DNA of 64,000 nucleotides from the NCBI RefSeq assembly GCF_900112955.1, contig NZ_FONP01000004.1, positions 1 to 64,000 of the forward strand, written 5' to 3'. The notes beneath the pieces are model-generated. The model saw only the letters and a program-made list of their open reading frames with translations, was not told the origin of the DNA and did no database searches. A program made the position numbers and the translations under genes. Of the stretch, positions 44,271 through 54,426 are shown piece by piece; positions within the stretch are counted from its first letter, which is position 1; each line of letters opens with the position of its first letter. This stretch comes from Peptostreptococcus sp. D1. GTDB taxonomy: Bacteria > Bacillota > Clostridia > Peptostreptococcales > Peptostreptococcaceae.

Positions 44271-46328
44271 TTAAATCGACATATTATATCCAATATCTCT
44301 AAACATATATTCAACCTTATCTCTTACACCTTTATTTTCCTCTGAAGAAAGTGAAGGATCATTTGCATACGTTATTCTAGCCTCTTTTTGAACTAGCTTT
44401 AGAATTTTTGAATGCTTGAATAAATTGGCAACCATAAGCTCTGGAAGCCCATGCTGTCTTGTTCCAAAAAAATCTCCAGGACCTCTTATAGATAAATCTT
44501 TTTCCGCCAAAGCAAAGCCATCGTTTGAAGATTCCATTGTTTTCATCCTCTCCAAAGCAACCTCGTTGCTCGAATCATAAATAAGCACACAAAACGATTG
44601 ATCCTTTCCTCTTCCAACTCTACCTCTCAGCTGATGTAGCTGTGCCAATCCAAATCGCTCTGCATTCTCTATTACCATGACTGTGGCATTTGGAACATTT
44701 ACACCAACCTCAATAACAGTAGTTGAAACAAGAATATCGATATTTCCTCTTTTAAAATTTTCCATTATATCGTCTTTTTCTGAGTTTTTCATCCTTCCAT
44801 GCAAAAGCCCAACCTTCAAATCAGGAAAATAGTTATAGCTAAGCTCCTCATATACCTTTGTAGCAGAGCTAACATCCAAAACCTCGCTTTCGTCCACAAG
44901 AGGACAAACCACATATACTTGATGACCCTTTTTGATTTCTTTTCTAATATTATTTTTGTATAGCTTACCTCTAGCATCTTTTTTAATCGCCAAGGTTTCA
45001 ATTGTTTTTCTTCCAGGTGGCAATTCGTCAATTACCGAAATATCAAGATCACCATACAAAATTAAAGCGAGAGTTCTTGGAATTGGTGTCGCCGTCATAA
45101 CCAAAACATCTGGATTTTCTGCTTTTGATGATAATTTTCCTCTCTGCCTTACCCCAAATCTATGCTGTTCATCCGTAATAACTAAGCCCAGACGCTTAAA
45201 CTTAACCTTATCTTCTATAATCGCATGGGTACCTATCAATATATCTATATCTCCATTTTCCAGAGATTCAAGAATTCTCAAATTATTTTTCTTTGTTGTT
45301 GAGCTAGTCAGAAGCTCTATCTTAACGTCACTTCCAACAAAAAATTCGGAAAAAGATTCAAAATGCTGTTTTGCCAATATTTCTGTGGGAGCCATATACG
45401 CACCTTGATATCCATTGAATACGCAATTGGCGAGTGATAGCTGTGCCACTACGGTTTTCCCGCTACCAACATCCCCTTGTACAAGTCTATTCATAACCCT
45501 ATTTGAATTCATATCGTCTAATATTTCGTCAAGTGCCTTTTTCTGTGATCTAGTCAATAAAAATGGCAATTCTCTAATTTTCTTATCAATATTTTCCGAA
45601 ATATTAAAGCTGATTCCCGACTTTATCTCATTTCCTCCCTTTATGGAAAACAAACCTAGCTGTAAAAAGTACAGTTCCTCAAATATAAGTCTATACATTG
45701 CAATTTGAACACTTTGCTTGTCGGCTGGAAAATGCATGCTCTTTATCGCAAAATTGATATCACACAATCTATGCTTGTCGACTAACTCCAATGGTAGATA
45801 TTCTTTTATTTTTACTTCAGAGGTATCAAATATATTTCTAACTACACCCATTACATCCTTGTTAGTAACACCATTCGTAAGCTTGTATACAGGTACTATC
45901 GTTCCCACATTTTTTTCCAGTCGCTCATATTCTATCTCACAATTATGCATTTCCAATCTTCCATGCTCTGTTTTTTTCACTGTACCAAAGGATCTTATTG
46001 CATCATTTACTCTATATGTGTTTTTTAAATATGATTTATTAAAGAAAATCAATGAAATTGTTCCTGTTTCATCATCAACAGTAATCTCCGTAATATCAAG
46101 TCTATTGATTCTCTTATTGGAAATTTTTCTTATCCTACCTTTAATAGTCACCTTATCGCCATCAATTAGAGTTATAATTTGTTTTTCAATACTTCTGTCC
46201 TCAAACTGTCTTGGAAAATAGTATAAAGCATCCCTGATAGTAAAAATTCCCAGCCTCGACATCTTATCTGCTTTTTTTGGTCCAACACCTTTAATATACT
46301 GAATTTCTTTGTCCAAAATACTATACAT
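44271..46328 (-). CDS. recG: ATP-dependent DNA helicase RecG
   Basis: 685 residues. Branch-migrating helicase for stalled forks and recombination. Wedge OB domain near the N-terminus ('GDKVTIKGRIRKI'), Walker A 'QGDVGSGKTVVAQL', DEQH box 'VITDEQHRFGVRQR', 'TATPIPRTLAL', and 'VGVNVPNATVMVIENAERFGLAQLHQLRGRVGRG'. The ATG at 46328 has AAAGGTA 8 bases upstream; six codons before it overlap the terminator of the upstream fakA gene and are rejected. Confidence 0.96.
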   Translation of the reverse strand: MYSILDKEIQYIKGVGPKKADKMSRLGIFTIRDALYYFPRQFEDRSIEKQIITLIDGDKVTIKGRIRKISNKRINRLDITEITVDDETGTISLIFFNKSYLKNTYRVNDAIRSFGTVKKTEHGRLEMHNCEIEYERLEKNVGTIVPVYKLTNGVTNKDVMGVVRNIFDTSEVKIKEYLPLELVDKHRLCDINFAIKSMHFPADKQSVQIAMYRLIFEELYFLQLGLFSIKGGNEIKSGISFNISENIDKKIRELPFLLTRSQKKALDEILDDMNSNRVMNRLVQGDVGSGKTVVAQLSLANCVFNGYQGAYMAPTEILAKQHFESFSEFFVGSDVKIELLTSSTTKKNNLRILESLENGDIDILIGTHAIIEDKVKFKRLGLVITDEQHRFGVRQRGKLSSKAENPDVLVMTATPIPRTLALILYGDLDISVIDELPPGRKTIETLAIKKDARGKLYKNNIRKEIKKGHQVYVVCPLVDESEVLDVSSATKVYEELSYNYFPDLKVGLLHGRMKNSEKDDIMENFKRGNIDILVSTTVIEVGVNVPNATVMVIENAERFGLAQLHQLRGRVGRGKDQSFCVLIYDSSNEVALERMKTMESSNDGFALAEKDLSIRGPGDFFGTRQHGLPELMVANLFKHSKILKLVQKEARITYANDPSLSSEENKGVRDKVEYMFRDIGYNMSI

Positions 46329-46345
46329 AACTTTCGTACCTTTCA

Positions 46346-46376
46346 TAAAAAGAGGAAGACCATCACAATCTTCCCC
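46346..46376 (-). terminator. Terminator of fakA
   Basis: GGGAAGA (complement of 46369-46375) pairs with TCTTCC (complement of 46354-46359), followed by TCTTTTT on the minus strand. It sits between fakA and recG. Confidence 0.75.
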
Positions 46377-46424
46377 TAAATAAACTAGTAAAACGATAAT
46401 TCTATTTTTGTGACCTAATAATAT

Positions 46425-48089
46425 CTATTCCACAGAAATTAAATAGTAGTATAGTGGTTGACCACCATAATATAGCTCGACATCTACATCTTTATATTCT
46501 TCTTGAATTGTTTCAGCCAATAGCCTTGCATCGTCCTCTTCAACATCTTCACCATAATACAGCGTTATGATATCTGAATCTTCATCTGCCATATTTCTCA
46601 CGACTTCCTTTGTTACCTCGGCAATATCTTTACCTGATGAAATTAAACTTTTTCCAGTTATTCCTATAACATCACCCTCGTTGATCTCTATACCATCCAT
46701 AATAGTATCTCTAACTGCAAAGGTAATTTCACCCGACTTGATACTGTTTAAAGCTCTATCAAAGTTTTCCATATTGGAATCTGCATCTGAATCAGGATCA
46801 AATGATACAAGACAGCAAATTCCCTGAGGAATATTTTTTGTAGGAACGACATAGATATTTTTTTCCGATATTTCTTTTGCCTGGTTTGCAGCCATAATTA
46901 CGTTTCCATTATTTGGCAAGATAAAAATATTGTCCGCATTAACCATATTTATCGCATTAATAAAATCCTCAGTAGACGGATTCATAGTCTGTCCACCTTC
47001 TATAACAATGTCTACACCAAACTCTTCAAAAATTCCAGCAAGACCCTTTCCCATTGTTGTTGTAATAAATCCAAAAGGCTTGCTTTCTTCATTTACAATA
47101 ACCTTATCCTGACTTGCAAGCTTTGAGTTACCTTTCTGATTGTCATCTGGAATTATCAGATTTTCATGCTGATATCTCATATTTTCTATCTTGATAGTCA
47201 ACAATTGACCAAACTTCAATGCCTCCTGCAATACGTTTCCTGGTTCATTCGAGTGTACATGCACCTTTATTACTCCATCGTACCCAACAACAACAAGACT
47301 ATCACCATATTTCAACATGATATCTCTTATTTTTTCTGGATCTGCATTTTCTGATTCTAATATAAATTCTGTACAGTATCCAAATTTAATATCCAATTCA
47401 TTTTGATTTTCTACATAATCATTAGTAATACTCTGAACAGAATCAATTTTATCCAATTCCTTAAGATTAACTATTTTTCCCTTTAATGCCGAAAGCATGC
47501 CTTCATATAGGCAAACCAGCCCTTTTCCCCCTGAATCAACAACACCAGCGTCCTTCAAATTCTTAAGTAATTCTGGTGTTTTTTCAAGAGATTTATTCGA
47601 TTCAATCAAAACCTTTTCGAAAAATTCAATAAAATTCTTATTCTTTTTTATATTTTTGACAGCAAACTCTCCAGATTCTCTTACAACGGTCAATATTGTA
47701 CCCTCGATAGGCTTAATTACAGCCTTATATGCCGTATCAGAGCCTGATTTTAATGCTTTGGCGAATTCATCTATGCCAAGTTCTTTTTTTCCCTCAACTG
47801 ATTTTGAAATACCTCTAATAATCTGAGAAAGAATTACCCCAGAATTACCTCTAGCTCCCATCAAAGACCCCTTAGAAAGAGCCTTGCCTATTTCTGACAG
47901 GTCATCACTCTCTACCTTTTTTAGTTCTTTAATAGCAGCGGCTATAGTTAGAGACATATTTGTACCAGTATCACCATCTGGAACTGGAAACACATTCAAT
48001 TTGTCTATTAATTCCTTGTTGTTTTGCAGATTATTTGCACCAGAAATAAACATATCTCTAAATAATTTGCCATTTATTTTTTCTATCAT
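46425..48089 (-). CDS. fakA: Fatty acid kinase FakA-like (DAK2/YloV) protein
   Basis: 554 residues. FakA phosphorylates exogenous fatty acids bound by FakB. The DAK2 (dihydroxyacetone-kinase L-like) nucleotide domain starts at the N-terminus with 'NVFPVPDGDTGTNMSLT' and 'GARGNSGVILSQIIRG'; a central domain ('GTEFILESENA'-type here YCTEFILESENADPEKI) and a C-terminal 'EGGQTMNPSTEDFI' and 'TLYYGEDVEEDDA' follow. No fakB is seen in the window. CAGGAGGAGAGTTAA precedes the ATG. The asp23-like gene upstream overlaps its regulation, as in other Firmicutes (yloU-yloV). Confidence 0.93.
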   Translation of the reverse strand: MIEKINGKLFRDMFISGANNLQNNKELIDKLNVFPVPDGDTGTNMSLTIAAAIKELKKVESDDLSEIGKALSKGSLMGARGNSGVILSQIIRGISKSVEGKKELGIDEFAKALKSGSDTAYKAVIKPIEGTILTVVRESGEFAVKNIKKNKNFIEFFEKVLIESNKSLEKTPELLKNLKDAGVVDSGGKGLVCLYEGMLSALKGKIVNLKELDKIDSVQSITNDYVENQNELDIKFGYCTEFILESENADPEKIRDIMLKYGDSLVVVGYDGVIKVHVHSNEPGNVLQEALKFGQLLTIKIENMRYQHENLIIPDDNQKGNSKLASQDKVIVNEESKPFGFITTTMGKGLAGIFEEFGVDIVIEGGQTMNPSTEDFINAINMVNADNIFILPNNGNVIMAANQAKEISEKNIYVVPTKNIPQGICCLVSFDPDSDADSNMENFDRALNSIKSGEITFAVRDTIMDGIEINEGDVIGITGKSLISSGKDIAEVTKEVVRNMADEDSDIITLYYGEDVEEDDARLLAETIQEEYKDVDVELYYGGQPLYYYLISVE

Positions 48090-48105
48090 TTAACTCTCCT
48101 CCTGA

Positions 48106-48456
48106 TTACTTTACCCTGATGCCTTGAACACTGACAGTTATTTGGTTTATTTTGATACCAGAGTAGGTTTCAACAGTGTACTTTATTCTTTCTATAATAT
48201 TATTAGCAACTGTTGTAATGTTTGTTCCATATTGTAAAATCACAAAAATCTCAATATCTATCAAAGCTTCGCTTAGCTCAATGATATTAACACCTTTAGT
48301 TGCATTTTCTCCCTTTAATAACTCAACGATTCCTTTTGACTTTGATGAAAAACCAACTAATCCATAGCTTTCCATCGCAGCTTGATAAGTAAGTTGAGCT
48401 AGAACGTGCTTATTTATTTCTATTTTTCCTAATTTATTAACCAAAACTGACCCCAT
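48106..48456 (-). CDS. Asp23/Gls24 family protein (YloU-like)
   Basis: 116 residues. Same family as the copy at 35604, but this is the YloU partner of fakA (YloV). Blocks: 'GKIEINKHVLAQLTYQAAMESYGLVG' and 'IDIEIFVILQYGTNITTVANNIIERIKYTVETYSGIKINQITVSVQGI'. A role in cell-envelope homeostasis is inferred from the family. TTGGAGGTAGAAT precedes the ATG. It is divergent from rpmB. Confidence 0.9.
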   Translation of the reverse strand: MGSVLVNKLGKIEINKHVLAQLTYQAAMESYGLVGFSSKSKGIVELLKGENATKGVNIIELSEALIDIEIFVILQYGTNITTVANNIIERIKYTVETYSGIKINQITVSVQGIRVK

Positions 48457-48608
48457 ATTCTACCTCCAATATATTATAAATATAGATTAGCATGCACTTC
48501 TTGCATTACACTTATCCAAAAATTTTCTATGTAAATTATTACACATAATAGTATACCTTATATTATACAAAAAAAAACACTTAATTGCAATTAATTGCTT
48601 TTTTTTGC

Positions 48609-48637
48609 TTGATTTTTTCTTACTACTATGATATCAT
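48609..48637 (+). promoter_or_regulatory. Promoter of rpmB
   Basis: TTGATT (48609-48614), 17 bases, TATCAT (48632-48637), about 45 bases before the rpmB start. It lies in the region divergent from the YloU-like gene. Confidence 0.6.
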
Positions 48638-48684
48638 TAAATATGTTTTTAGGCTTAATATTTTATTATTAAGGAGGTGGCATG

Positions 48685-48873
48685 ATGTCAAGAGTATGTA
48701 GCGTGTGCGGAAAAGGTAAAGTATCTGGAAATCAAGTATCTCACTCAAACAAGCATAATAAGAGAACTTGGTCAGCAAACTTGAAAAACGTTAAAGTCGT
48801 AGAAAATGGAACACCAAAGAGAGTTTCAGTTTGTACTAGATGCTTACGTTCTGGTAAAGTTGAAAGAGCATAA
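48685..48873 (+). CDS. rpmB: Ribosomal protein L28
   Basis: 62 residues, large-subunit protein. Start MSRVCSVCGKGKVSGN, then 'SHSNKHNKRTW' and 'CTRCLRSGKV'; the four Cys form the zinc-binding form. Two ATG codons are adjacent; the second has the better distance (7 bases) to AAGGAGG. It is one of a few plus-strand genes and is divergent from asp23/fakA, the conserved arrangement. Confidence 0.97.
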   Translation: MSRVCSVCGKGKVSGNQVSHSNKHNKRTWSANLKNVKVVENGTPKRVSVCTRCLRSGKVERA

Positions 48874-48913
48874 ATAGAGATACATTATGATATATATCCT
48901 ATTGCAAGATAAA

Positions 48914-48946
48914 TAAAAAAGGACTGTTTCACAGTCCTTTTTTATT
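48914..48946. terminator. Bidirectional terminator after rpmB
   Basis: GGACTG (48921-48926) and CAGTCC (48932-48937) with A-runs before and T-runs after. It can end rpmB and the histidine kinase transcript from the other side. Confidence 0.9.
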
Positions 48947-49030
48947 TAATTCTCAATCAATATCTCATTTTCACTATATTATACTCAATAGATATTGACT
49001 TATTAAACTTGTCACAAATCTCTATTTTCA

Positions 49031-51442
49031 TTATCGAGAATTGATATTCTCTTTCGATATATTTTTCCTACTAGAAATTATTTCCCTATTTTTATAGAAA
49101 ATAATCTCAGATTTAAATAAATCTCCGTCAAGATGTATATTCAGCTCTCCACCCTGTATCTCAACGTACCCCTTTGCAATGGACAATCCTAGACCTGATC
49201 CCTCAGTATTTCTTGATTTATCACCACGTCTAAACCTTTCAAGTATATCCTGTGCATCATAGTCTATTTCAGTTTCAGAAATATTCTTAAAAGTTATAAC
49301 TACACGTTCTTCTTCGTTTTTGATATCCACATATGCCCTTGAATATTTTGCCGAGTATTTTGCGATATTTACAAGAAGATTTTCAAATATTCTATAGGTT
49401 TTTTCACCATCTAGCTTTAAAATTATCTTTTCTTCGGGGAATGAAGTCTTCAAAGCTATTCCTCTAGTTGAAAATCTATCACTAACCTCAAAAATACTTT
49501 GTTTCATTAGGTTTACTATTTCAACTTCATCTATATTCACCTTCAAATTACCAGACTGTGCCTTCGTAATCTCAAACATATCGTCTATAAGTATTTTTAA
49601 TCTTTCAGATTTTCTACTAATAGTATCAATATATTTTTTTGCGTTTTCTGACGTTTCCGTATTTTTCAAAAGCTCAATATATGTAATTATAGAAGTTAAA
49701 GGTGTCTTTAAATCATGTGAAACATTTGAAATTAAGTCACTTTTCATCTTTTGACTTTTCACTTCTTCTTCAATGGATTTTTTATACGCTTGTTGAATAC
49801 TAAACAGCTGTCTTTGTATTTCCTCGTAAATACCCACATCAACCTTCATAATATCCTGATCAAGATTTCCACTAGCGATATCCTTTGTCAGCCCTAAAAG
49901 TCCCTCATAGTCTTTTTTACCATTGTCGATTTCTTTTTTTACAATTTTCGTAAAAATCAAAAGTACCATAATATATACTATCATCAAAAAGAACCATAAT
50001 AACGTATACGTAACATCAGCCCAAAGTAATATTACTGTACCAAAAAATACCAAAATAAACCCACTAATAAATAATCGGTTGTATCTCAACGACAAATCAA
50101 CGCTGATAAATCTATAAAATATTGAAGAAATACCTCTTATTATCATTCTTGAAATCCAAAGAAGAATGCTTCTCTTTCTTAAATATCCAGTTATTCCATT
50201 TTTAATTACCATCTTTATCAAACATGCAATCAAGTAAATAGAAAAGAATGATAACATCCAATATGCAATATTTATTATATTTACCAACTGCTTGGCTACA
50301 ACAAGTGGAATATCATTTGACAACAATGATTTCAGCACATTTCCAGTAATTGTTTCTCTTACCATCATTATCGCAACGTAATTACTCAATAGAGATGAAT
50401 GAAGATAATACAATGCAATCACAAAAACTTCCAAAGGTAGCTTCTTTAGTTTTTCCAATCCCATAAATAATTTTAGTGTTCTAATAGGTATTAATAGTGT
50501 TATTACAACGATAATTGCCAGTATACTTCGTCCCAAAATCTCTATACCTTTATATGAACTTCGCTCTTTTCTATGAACGTATTCACTTACTGTATCATGA
50601 CTAGAATAAAAGTTTGTATTCACACTATTTGGAATCGCATAAACATATCTCATATTTTTAATTGGCTCAACTCTGTAGTTTGAAAAAGAAAAATCAGCTA
50701 CATCTGAAATATTGTATACCTCATTTAGTTTTTTATTTGCATCTAACTCCAAGAAATAATTATCAAAAACCTCTTTTTGCAAGCCATAACTATAGGAAAT
50801 ATCACATTTACCATTAGAGTCGAAATCTATAATTATGTAAGTCATGAATTTCCTTTTTATTTTTTTCTGAAGATTGATATAATCCTTGTAAATTTCAGAA
50901 TTTTTATCTATTTTTGTAGCATCATTATTCAATTTTTCAAGTTCACTCTGATAGTCATCAAAGGTTTTCATATCATCCTTAAACAAATAGTTGGTGTACT
51001 TAAAGCCAGTCTTTTTATTTATAGCGAAGTATTTTAGCTTACCTTCTGAGTTATTAATAAAATCTCCGAGCTCCTTGAAGGATTCATCAAAATTATATTT
51101 TATATCATCGGAATCTAACTCACTTGAGTAATAATCTATATCTAAATTATTGATCATCCCCTGAATATTCTTTTTAGTTAAAAACAAATCAACAGGTCTT
51201 ATTAGCTGATTTTTTTCTTGCTGATAAATCTTATAATAAAGATAATAGTTCGTATAAAATAGATCTGAGGCAAACTGCCTATTTTGAAATGGATTTTGTT
51301 TGTTTTCTTGAACTCGTAAGTCTACAGAATGGTATCTATATATCATTATCAAAGAAAGGATAAAAGTAATCAATAAAACTAATGAAGTATATATCTTTTT
51401 CTTTTTACCGAGATCATATCTTGTCAATTTTATATCCAACAC
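49031..51442 (-). CDS. Sensor histidine kinase, multi-membrane-span
   Basis: 803 residues. Membrane segment at 18-36, a large extracytoplasmic region (about 37-300), several further segments (about 303-320, 338-360, 385-410, 457-500), then a HAMP-like linker, HisKA with His576 in NVSHDLKTPL, and an HATPase domain with 'GSGLGLSIAKGYVEIQGG'. It is paired with the response regulator upstream, whose stop lies 29 bases inside it. The first codon is TTG (overlapping the regulator) with GTGGGGTG before it; no ATG occurs close by in frame. The signal is unknown. The unusually large membrane portion resembles clostridial cell-envelope sensors. Confidence 0.87.
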   Translation of the reverse strand: MLDIKLTRYDLGKKKKIYTSLVLLITFILSLIMIYRYHSVDLRVQENKQNPFQNRQFASDLFYTNYYLYYKIYQQEKNQLIRPVDLFLTKKNIQGMINNLDIDYYSSELDSDDIKYNFDESFKELGDFINNSEGKLKYFAINKKTGFKYTNYLFKDDMKTFDDYQSELEKLNNDATKIDKNSEIYKDYINLQKKIKRKFMTYIIIDFDSNGKCDISYSYGLQKEVFDNYFLELDANKKLNEVYNISDVADFSFSNYRVEPIKNMRYVYAIPNSVNTNFYSSHDTVSEYVHRKERSSYKGIEILGRSILAIIVVITLLIPIRTLKLFMGLEKLKKLPLEVFVIALYYLHSSLLSNYVAIMMVRETITGNVLKSLLSNDIPLVVAKQLVNIINIAYWMLSFFSIYLIACLIKMVIKNGITGYLRKRSILLWISRMIIRGISSIFYRFISVDLSLRYNRLFISGFILVFFGTVILLWADVTYTLLWFFLMIVYIMVLLIFTKIVKKEIDNGKKDYEGLLGLTKDIASGNLDQDIMKVDVGIYEEIQRQLFSIQQAYKKSIEEEVKSQKMKSDLISNVSHDLKTPLTSIITYIELLKNTETSENAKKYIDTISRKSERLKILIDDMFEITKAQSGNLKVNIDEVEIVNLMKQSIFEVSDRFSTRGIALKTSFPEEKIILKLDGEKTYRIFENLLVNIAKYSAKYSRAYVDIKNEEERVVITFKNISETEIDYDAQDILERFRRGDKSRNTEGSGLGLSIAKGYVEIQGGELNIHLDGDLFKSEIIFYKNREIISSRKNISKENINSR

Positions 51443-52124
51443 CCCACACCACCTTTAAATACTTGGGATTTTTTGAATCAATTTCAATCTTTTCTCGTAT
51501 GTTTCTAATATGAACCATCACTGTTTCAGTATTCACAGCGTTCTCATTCCATACATTTTCGTATATTTCATCCAAAGAAAATACTCTTCCCGGACTTTTC
51601 ATGAGAAGATTTAATATCTTAAACTCTATTGGAGTTACCTTTACTTGGCAACCATCCACACTTACCACCTTTGTTTTTTCATTTAATTCCAGTCCACCGA
51701 TAACATAAAACCCCTCATCCTCATTTGATTCGTTATCATTTCCTATATTTATATATTTTGTATATCTTCTAATCTGAGAATTTACTCTAGCAAGTAGTTC
51801 AAGTGGTTTAAATGGTTTATTAACATAATCATCCGCACCAATATTTAACCCTAAAATCTTGTCGGAGTCTTCGGATTTTGCAGAAAGAATTATTACTGGG
51901 AAATTATGCTTCTGTCTAAGTCTAATTATCATCGTTTCGCCATCCATTTCAGGCATCATCAGATCGATAATAGCTAGATGTATAGTTTCCTTATCTATGA
52001 TATCCAAGCCTTCCAGTCCATTTGACGCTTTAAGAACACGATAACCTTGATTCGTTAAGTAAATTTCTATCGCATCGGAGATTTCATTCTCATCCTCAAC
52101 AACTAGTATATTGTATTTCTCCAT
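51414..52124 (-). CDS. OmpR/PhoB-family response regulator
   Basis: 236 residues. Receiver domain with acidic pair Glu10-Asp11, phospho-acceptor Asp54 (IIDLMMPEMDG), Ser81 and Lys103 (NKPFKP). A winged-helix DNA-binding domain follows ('KVTPIEFKILNLLMKSPGRVFSLDEIYENVW' and 'VHIRNIREKIE'). It is activated by the kinase encoded immediately after it. GAGGGGTAAAC precedes the ATG at 52124; eight upstream codons are rejected. No target operator is recognisable here. Confidence 0.95.
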   Translation of the reverse strand: MEKYNILVVEDENEISDAIEIYLTNQGYRVLKASNGLEGLDIIDKETIHLAIIDLMMPEMDGETMIIRLRQKHNFPVIILSAKSEDSDKILGLNIGADDYVNKPFKPLELLARVNSQIRRYTKYINIGNDNESNEDEGFYVIGGLELNEKTKVVSVDGCQVKVTPIEFKILNLLMKSPGRVFSLDEIYENVWNENAVNTETVMVHIRNIREKIEIDSKNPKYLKVVWGVGYKIDKI

Positions 52125-52137
52125 GTTTACCCCTCTC

Positions 52138-52812
52138 TTATTTATCAAATTTATTTTTTATTACAATTAAACACCCATCTCTAACATCAATATAGCAAAG
52201 AGTGTCGGTCATTACATTTGAAATACCTCTTGGAACCGAATAACTCATATCAAACTCCTCAAGAGTGTATTCCAAATTTCTTAAGGTTACTCCGTTTGCA
52301 TCACCCTTTAAAGGAATAATGGAAATTATATCTCCGACACAACCCTCGATAACCAATTCGTCATTTTCTACGGTATAAATTTCCGTTTTTTTCGATACAA
52401 TTCTACCAAACACTTCCTTTTTCATTATATAATACAAAAGAAAAACATTCGCTAGCTCATGATCAATTCTTCCTCCTAAGGCTCCAAGTATATCCACACA
52501 AACACAGCCATCCTCTATCGCCTTTACAACAGCCAACTCCGTATCAGTCTCGTTTTTTTTCGATGGATATTTTAATACCTCCACACCTTTTTCATTGTAA
52601 TATTCATAAACAAAATCCTCAATCGAGTCCAAATCTCCAACGATATAATCTGGCACAACTCCAATTTTGTAAAGGTGATTTGCACCGCCATCTACGGCTA
52701 TTATTTTGCCATATTCTTGTAACTCGATAAATTTTTTCATCTCTTCATAATCGCCTATTTCTCCATTCAAAACAATACAAGCTGTTTTTGAATTTATCAA
52801 ACATCCGTACAC
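52138..52812 (-). CDS. thiN: Thiamine pyrophosphokinase
   Basis: 224 residues. Converts thiamine to thiamine diphosphate. Family blocks: 'IAVDGGANHLYKIG', 'PDYIVGDLDSI', 'NETDTELAVVKAIE' and 'DILGALGGRIDHELANVFLL'. The first codon is GTG, 9 bases after the rpe stop; a TTG four codons later is an alternative. The order rsgA-rpe-thiN is conserved in Firmicutes. Confidence 0.93.
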   Translation of the reverse strand: MYGCLINSKTACIVLNGEIGDYEEMKKFIELQEYGKIIAVDGGANHLYKIGVVPDYIVGDLDSIEDFVYEYYNEKGVEVLKYPSKKNETDTELAVVKAIEDGCVCVDILGALGGRIDHELANVFLLYYIMKKEVFGRIVSKKTEIYTVENDELVIEGCVGDIISIIPLKGDANGVTLRNLEYTLEEFDMSYSVPRGISNVMTDTLCYIDVRDGCLIVIKNKFDK

Positions 52813-52820
52813 TACAACGC

Positions 52821-53477
52821 CTACTTTCCTTTTACAGCATTTCTCAGATTCATCACAGCCAAATCAATATCTTCACTATTAAATATCGCTGACCCCGCAA
52901 CTAAAACATCTGCTCCAGCATCCACTAAGGCTTTAATATTCTGAGAATTAACGCCTCCGTCAACCTCTATCTCGATATCTAGCCCACGCTCATCAATCAT
53001 CCTTTTTAACGCTTTTATCTTTTCCAAAACCTCTGGAATGAACTTTTGTCCACCAAAGCCAGGATTTACCGACATTAAAAGCACCATATCCACATCTGGT
53101 AAAATATGCTTTATTGTTTCGATAGGCGTGGCTGGATTTAAGACCACTCCAGCTTTCACATTATATGCTTTAATATTTTGTATTGTTCTGTGAAGATGAG
53201 TGCAGGCTTCTTGATGTACAGTAATTATATCACAGCCAGCATCAACTAGATCAGGTATAAACTTATCTGGATCAGTTATCATCAAATGTGCATCAAAAAC
53301 CATTTCAATATCTTTTCTCAAGCTCTTTATTATAGGTGCCCCAAAAGTAATATTAGGAACAAAATGTCCATCCATCACATCCAGATGTAAATATTCACAT
53401 CCAGCATTTTCAACTTTCTTACAACTGCTTAGCAAATTTGCAAAATCTGCTGATAAAACCGATGGTGCTAATTTCAT
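52821..53477 (-). CDS. rpe: Ribulose-phosphate 3-epimerase
   Basis: 218 residues, TIM barrel of the pentose phosphate pathway. Blocks: 'KLAPSVLSADFANL', 'YLHLDVMDGHFVPNITFG', 'FDAHLMITDPDKFI', 'SVNPGFGGQKFIPEVLEKI' and 'IEVDGGVNSQNIKALVDAGADVLVAGSAIF'. GGGAGGTAAAA precedes the ATG, two bases after the rsgA stop. Confidence 0.97.
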   Translation of the reverse strand: MKLAPSVLSADFANLLSSCKKVENAGCEYLHLDVMDGHFVPNITFGAPIIKSLRKDIEMVFDAHLMITDPDKFIPDLVDAGCDIITVHQEACTHLHRTIQNIKAYNVKAGVVLNPATPIETIKHILPDVDMVLLMSVNPGFGGQKFIPEVLEKIKALKRMIDERGLDIEIEVDGGVNSQNIKALVDAGADVLVAGSAIFNSEDIDLAVMNLRNAVKGK

Positions 53478-53479
53478 TT

Positions 53480-54418
53480 TTACCTCCCATTTTTCCTATT
53501 TTTTGATTTTACATAAATTCCATCTTTTTCTCTGTTTTTTCTTCCAAAAGAATTATTTGAGCTTATTTCATCTAATATCTGAAGATAGCTTTCGTACCTT
53601 CTTTTAGAAATTTTGTTATCTTCAACTGCTTCTTTCACAACGCAATCGGGTTCATTCTTGTGAATACACTTATTACCAAATCTACACTCACTCAAGGCAG
53701 AAAACTCAATAAAGTAATGCTTTAACTCATCTGCCTCAATATCGTTAATTTCAAATGAACTAAAACCAGGAGTATCGGCAAAAATAGTATCCTCATCAAC
53801 CTTGAAAAGCTGTGCATGTCTAGTAGTATGCTTTCCTCTTCCCAGCTTATGAGATATTTCAGAGGTTTCCAAGCTCAATTCCGGAACAATACTATTGATA
53901 ATGCTCGATTTTCCCACTCCCGATTGACCAGCAAAAACAGACGTGCAGCCCTTCATCTCCAGCTTAACCTTATCCATATTTTGTCCAGTAATTGTGCTTA
54001 CCGGTATGACTTTATATCCGACTTTTGAATATTCATCAGCTATAATCATTGTTTTTTCTAACCTTTCATCTAAATCCATTTTTGAAAGTAGAATAACTAT
54101 ATCCAAGCCCACCTTTTCAGAAAACACAATAAATCTATCCAACAACGATAGATTAGGATTTGGCTCTTTAACAGCAAAGGTTATAAATACCTTATCTATA
54201 TTTGCTACTGGAGGTCTTACCAATTCCGTCTTTCTAGGCATTACCTCTTCTATTATACCACAATTTAAATCAGTTGTTGAAATAATAACGTTATCTCCTA
54301 TAATCGGAGTAATATTTTTCTTTCTCAATATTCCTCTCGCCTTACACTCTATTATACCATTATCAGATTCAACATAGAAAAAACCACTTATGGCTTTAAT
54401 TATTTTTCCTTTTATCAT
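53480..54418 (-). CDS. rsgA: Ribosome small-subunit-dependent GTPase RsgA
   Basis: 312 residues. Late 30S assembly GTPase with circularly permuted G motifs: an OB domain first, G4-like 'LSKMDLD', then G1 'GQSGVGKSSIINSI', 'GRGKHTTRH' and 'DTPGFSSFE', and a zinc knuckle with 'CRFGNKCIHKNEPDCVV'. TTAGGAGAATAT precedes the ATG. It is part of the prkC-rsgA-rpe-thiN group, although an SDR gene is inserted between prkC and rsgA here. Confidence 0.96.
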   Translation of the reverse strand: MIKGKIIKAISGFFYVESDNGIIECKARGILRKKNITPIIGDNVIISTTDLNCGIIEEVMPRKTELVRPPVANIDKVFITFAVKEPNPNLSLLDRFIVFSEKVGLDIVILLSKMDLDERLEKTMIIADEYSKVGYKVIPVSTITGQNMDKVKLEMKGCTSVFAGQSGVGKSSIINSIVPELSLETSEISHKLGRGKHTTRHAQLFKVDEDTIFADTPGFSSFEINDIEADELKHYFIEFSALSECRFGNKCIHKNEPDCVVKEAVEDNKISKRRYESYLQILDEISSNNSFGRKNREKDGIYVKSKNRKNGR

Positions 54419-54426
54419 ATATTCTC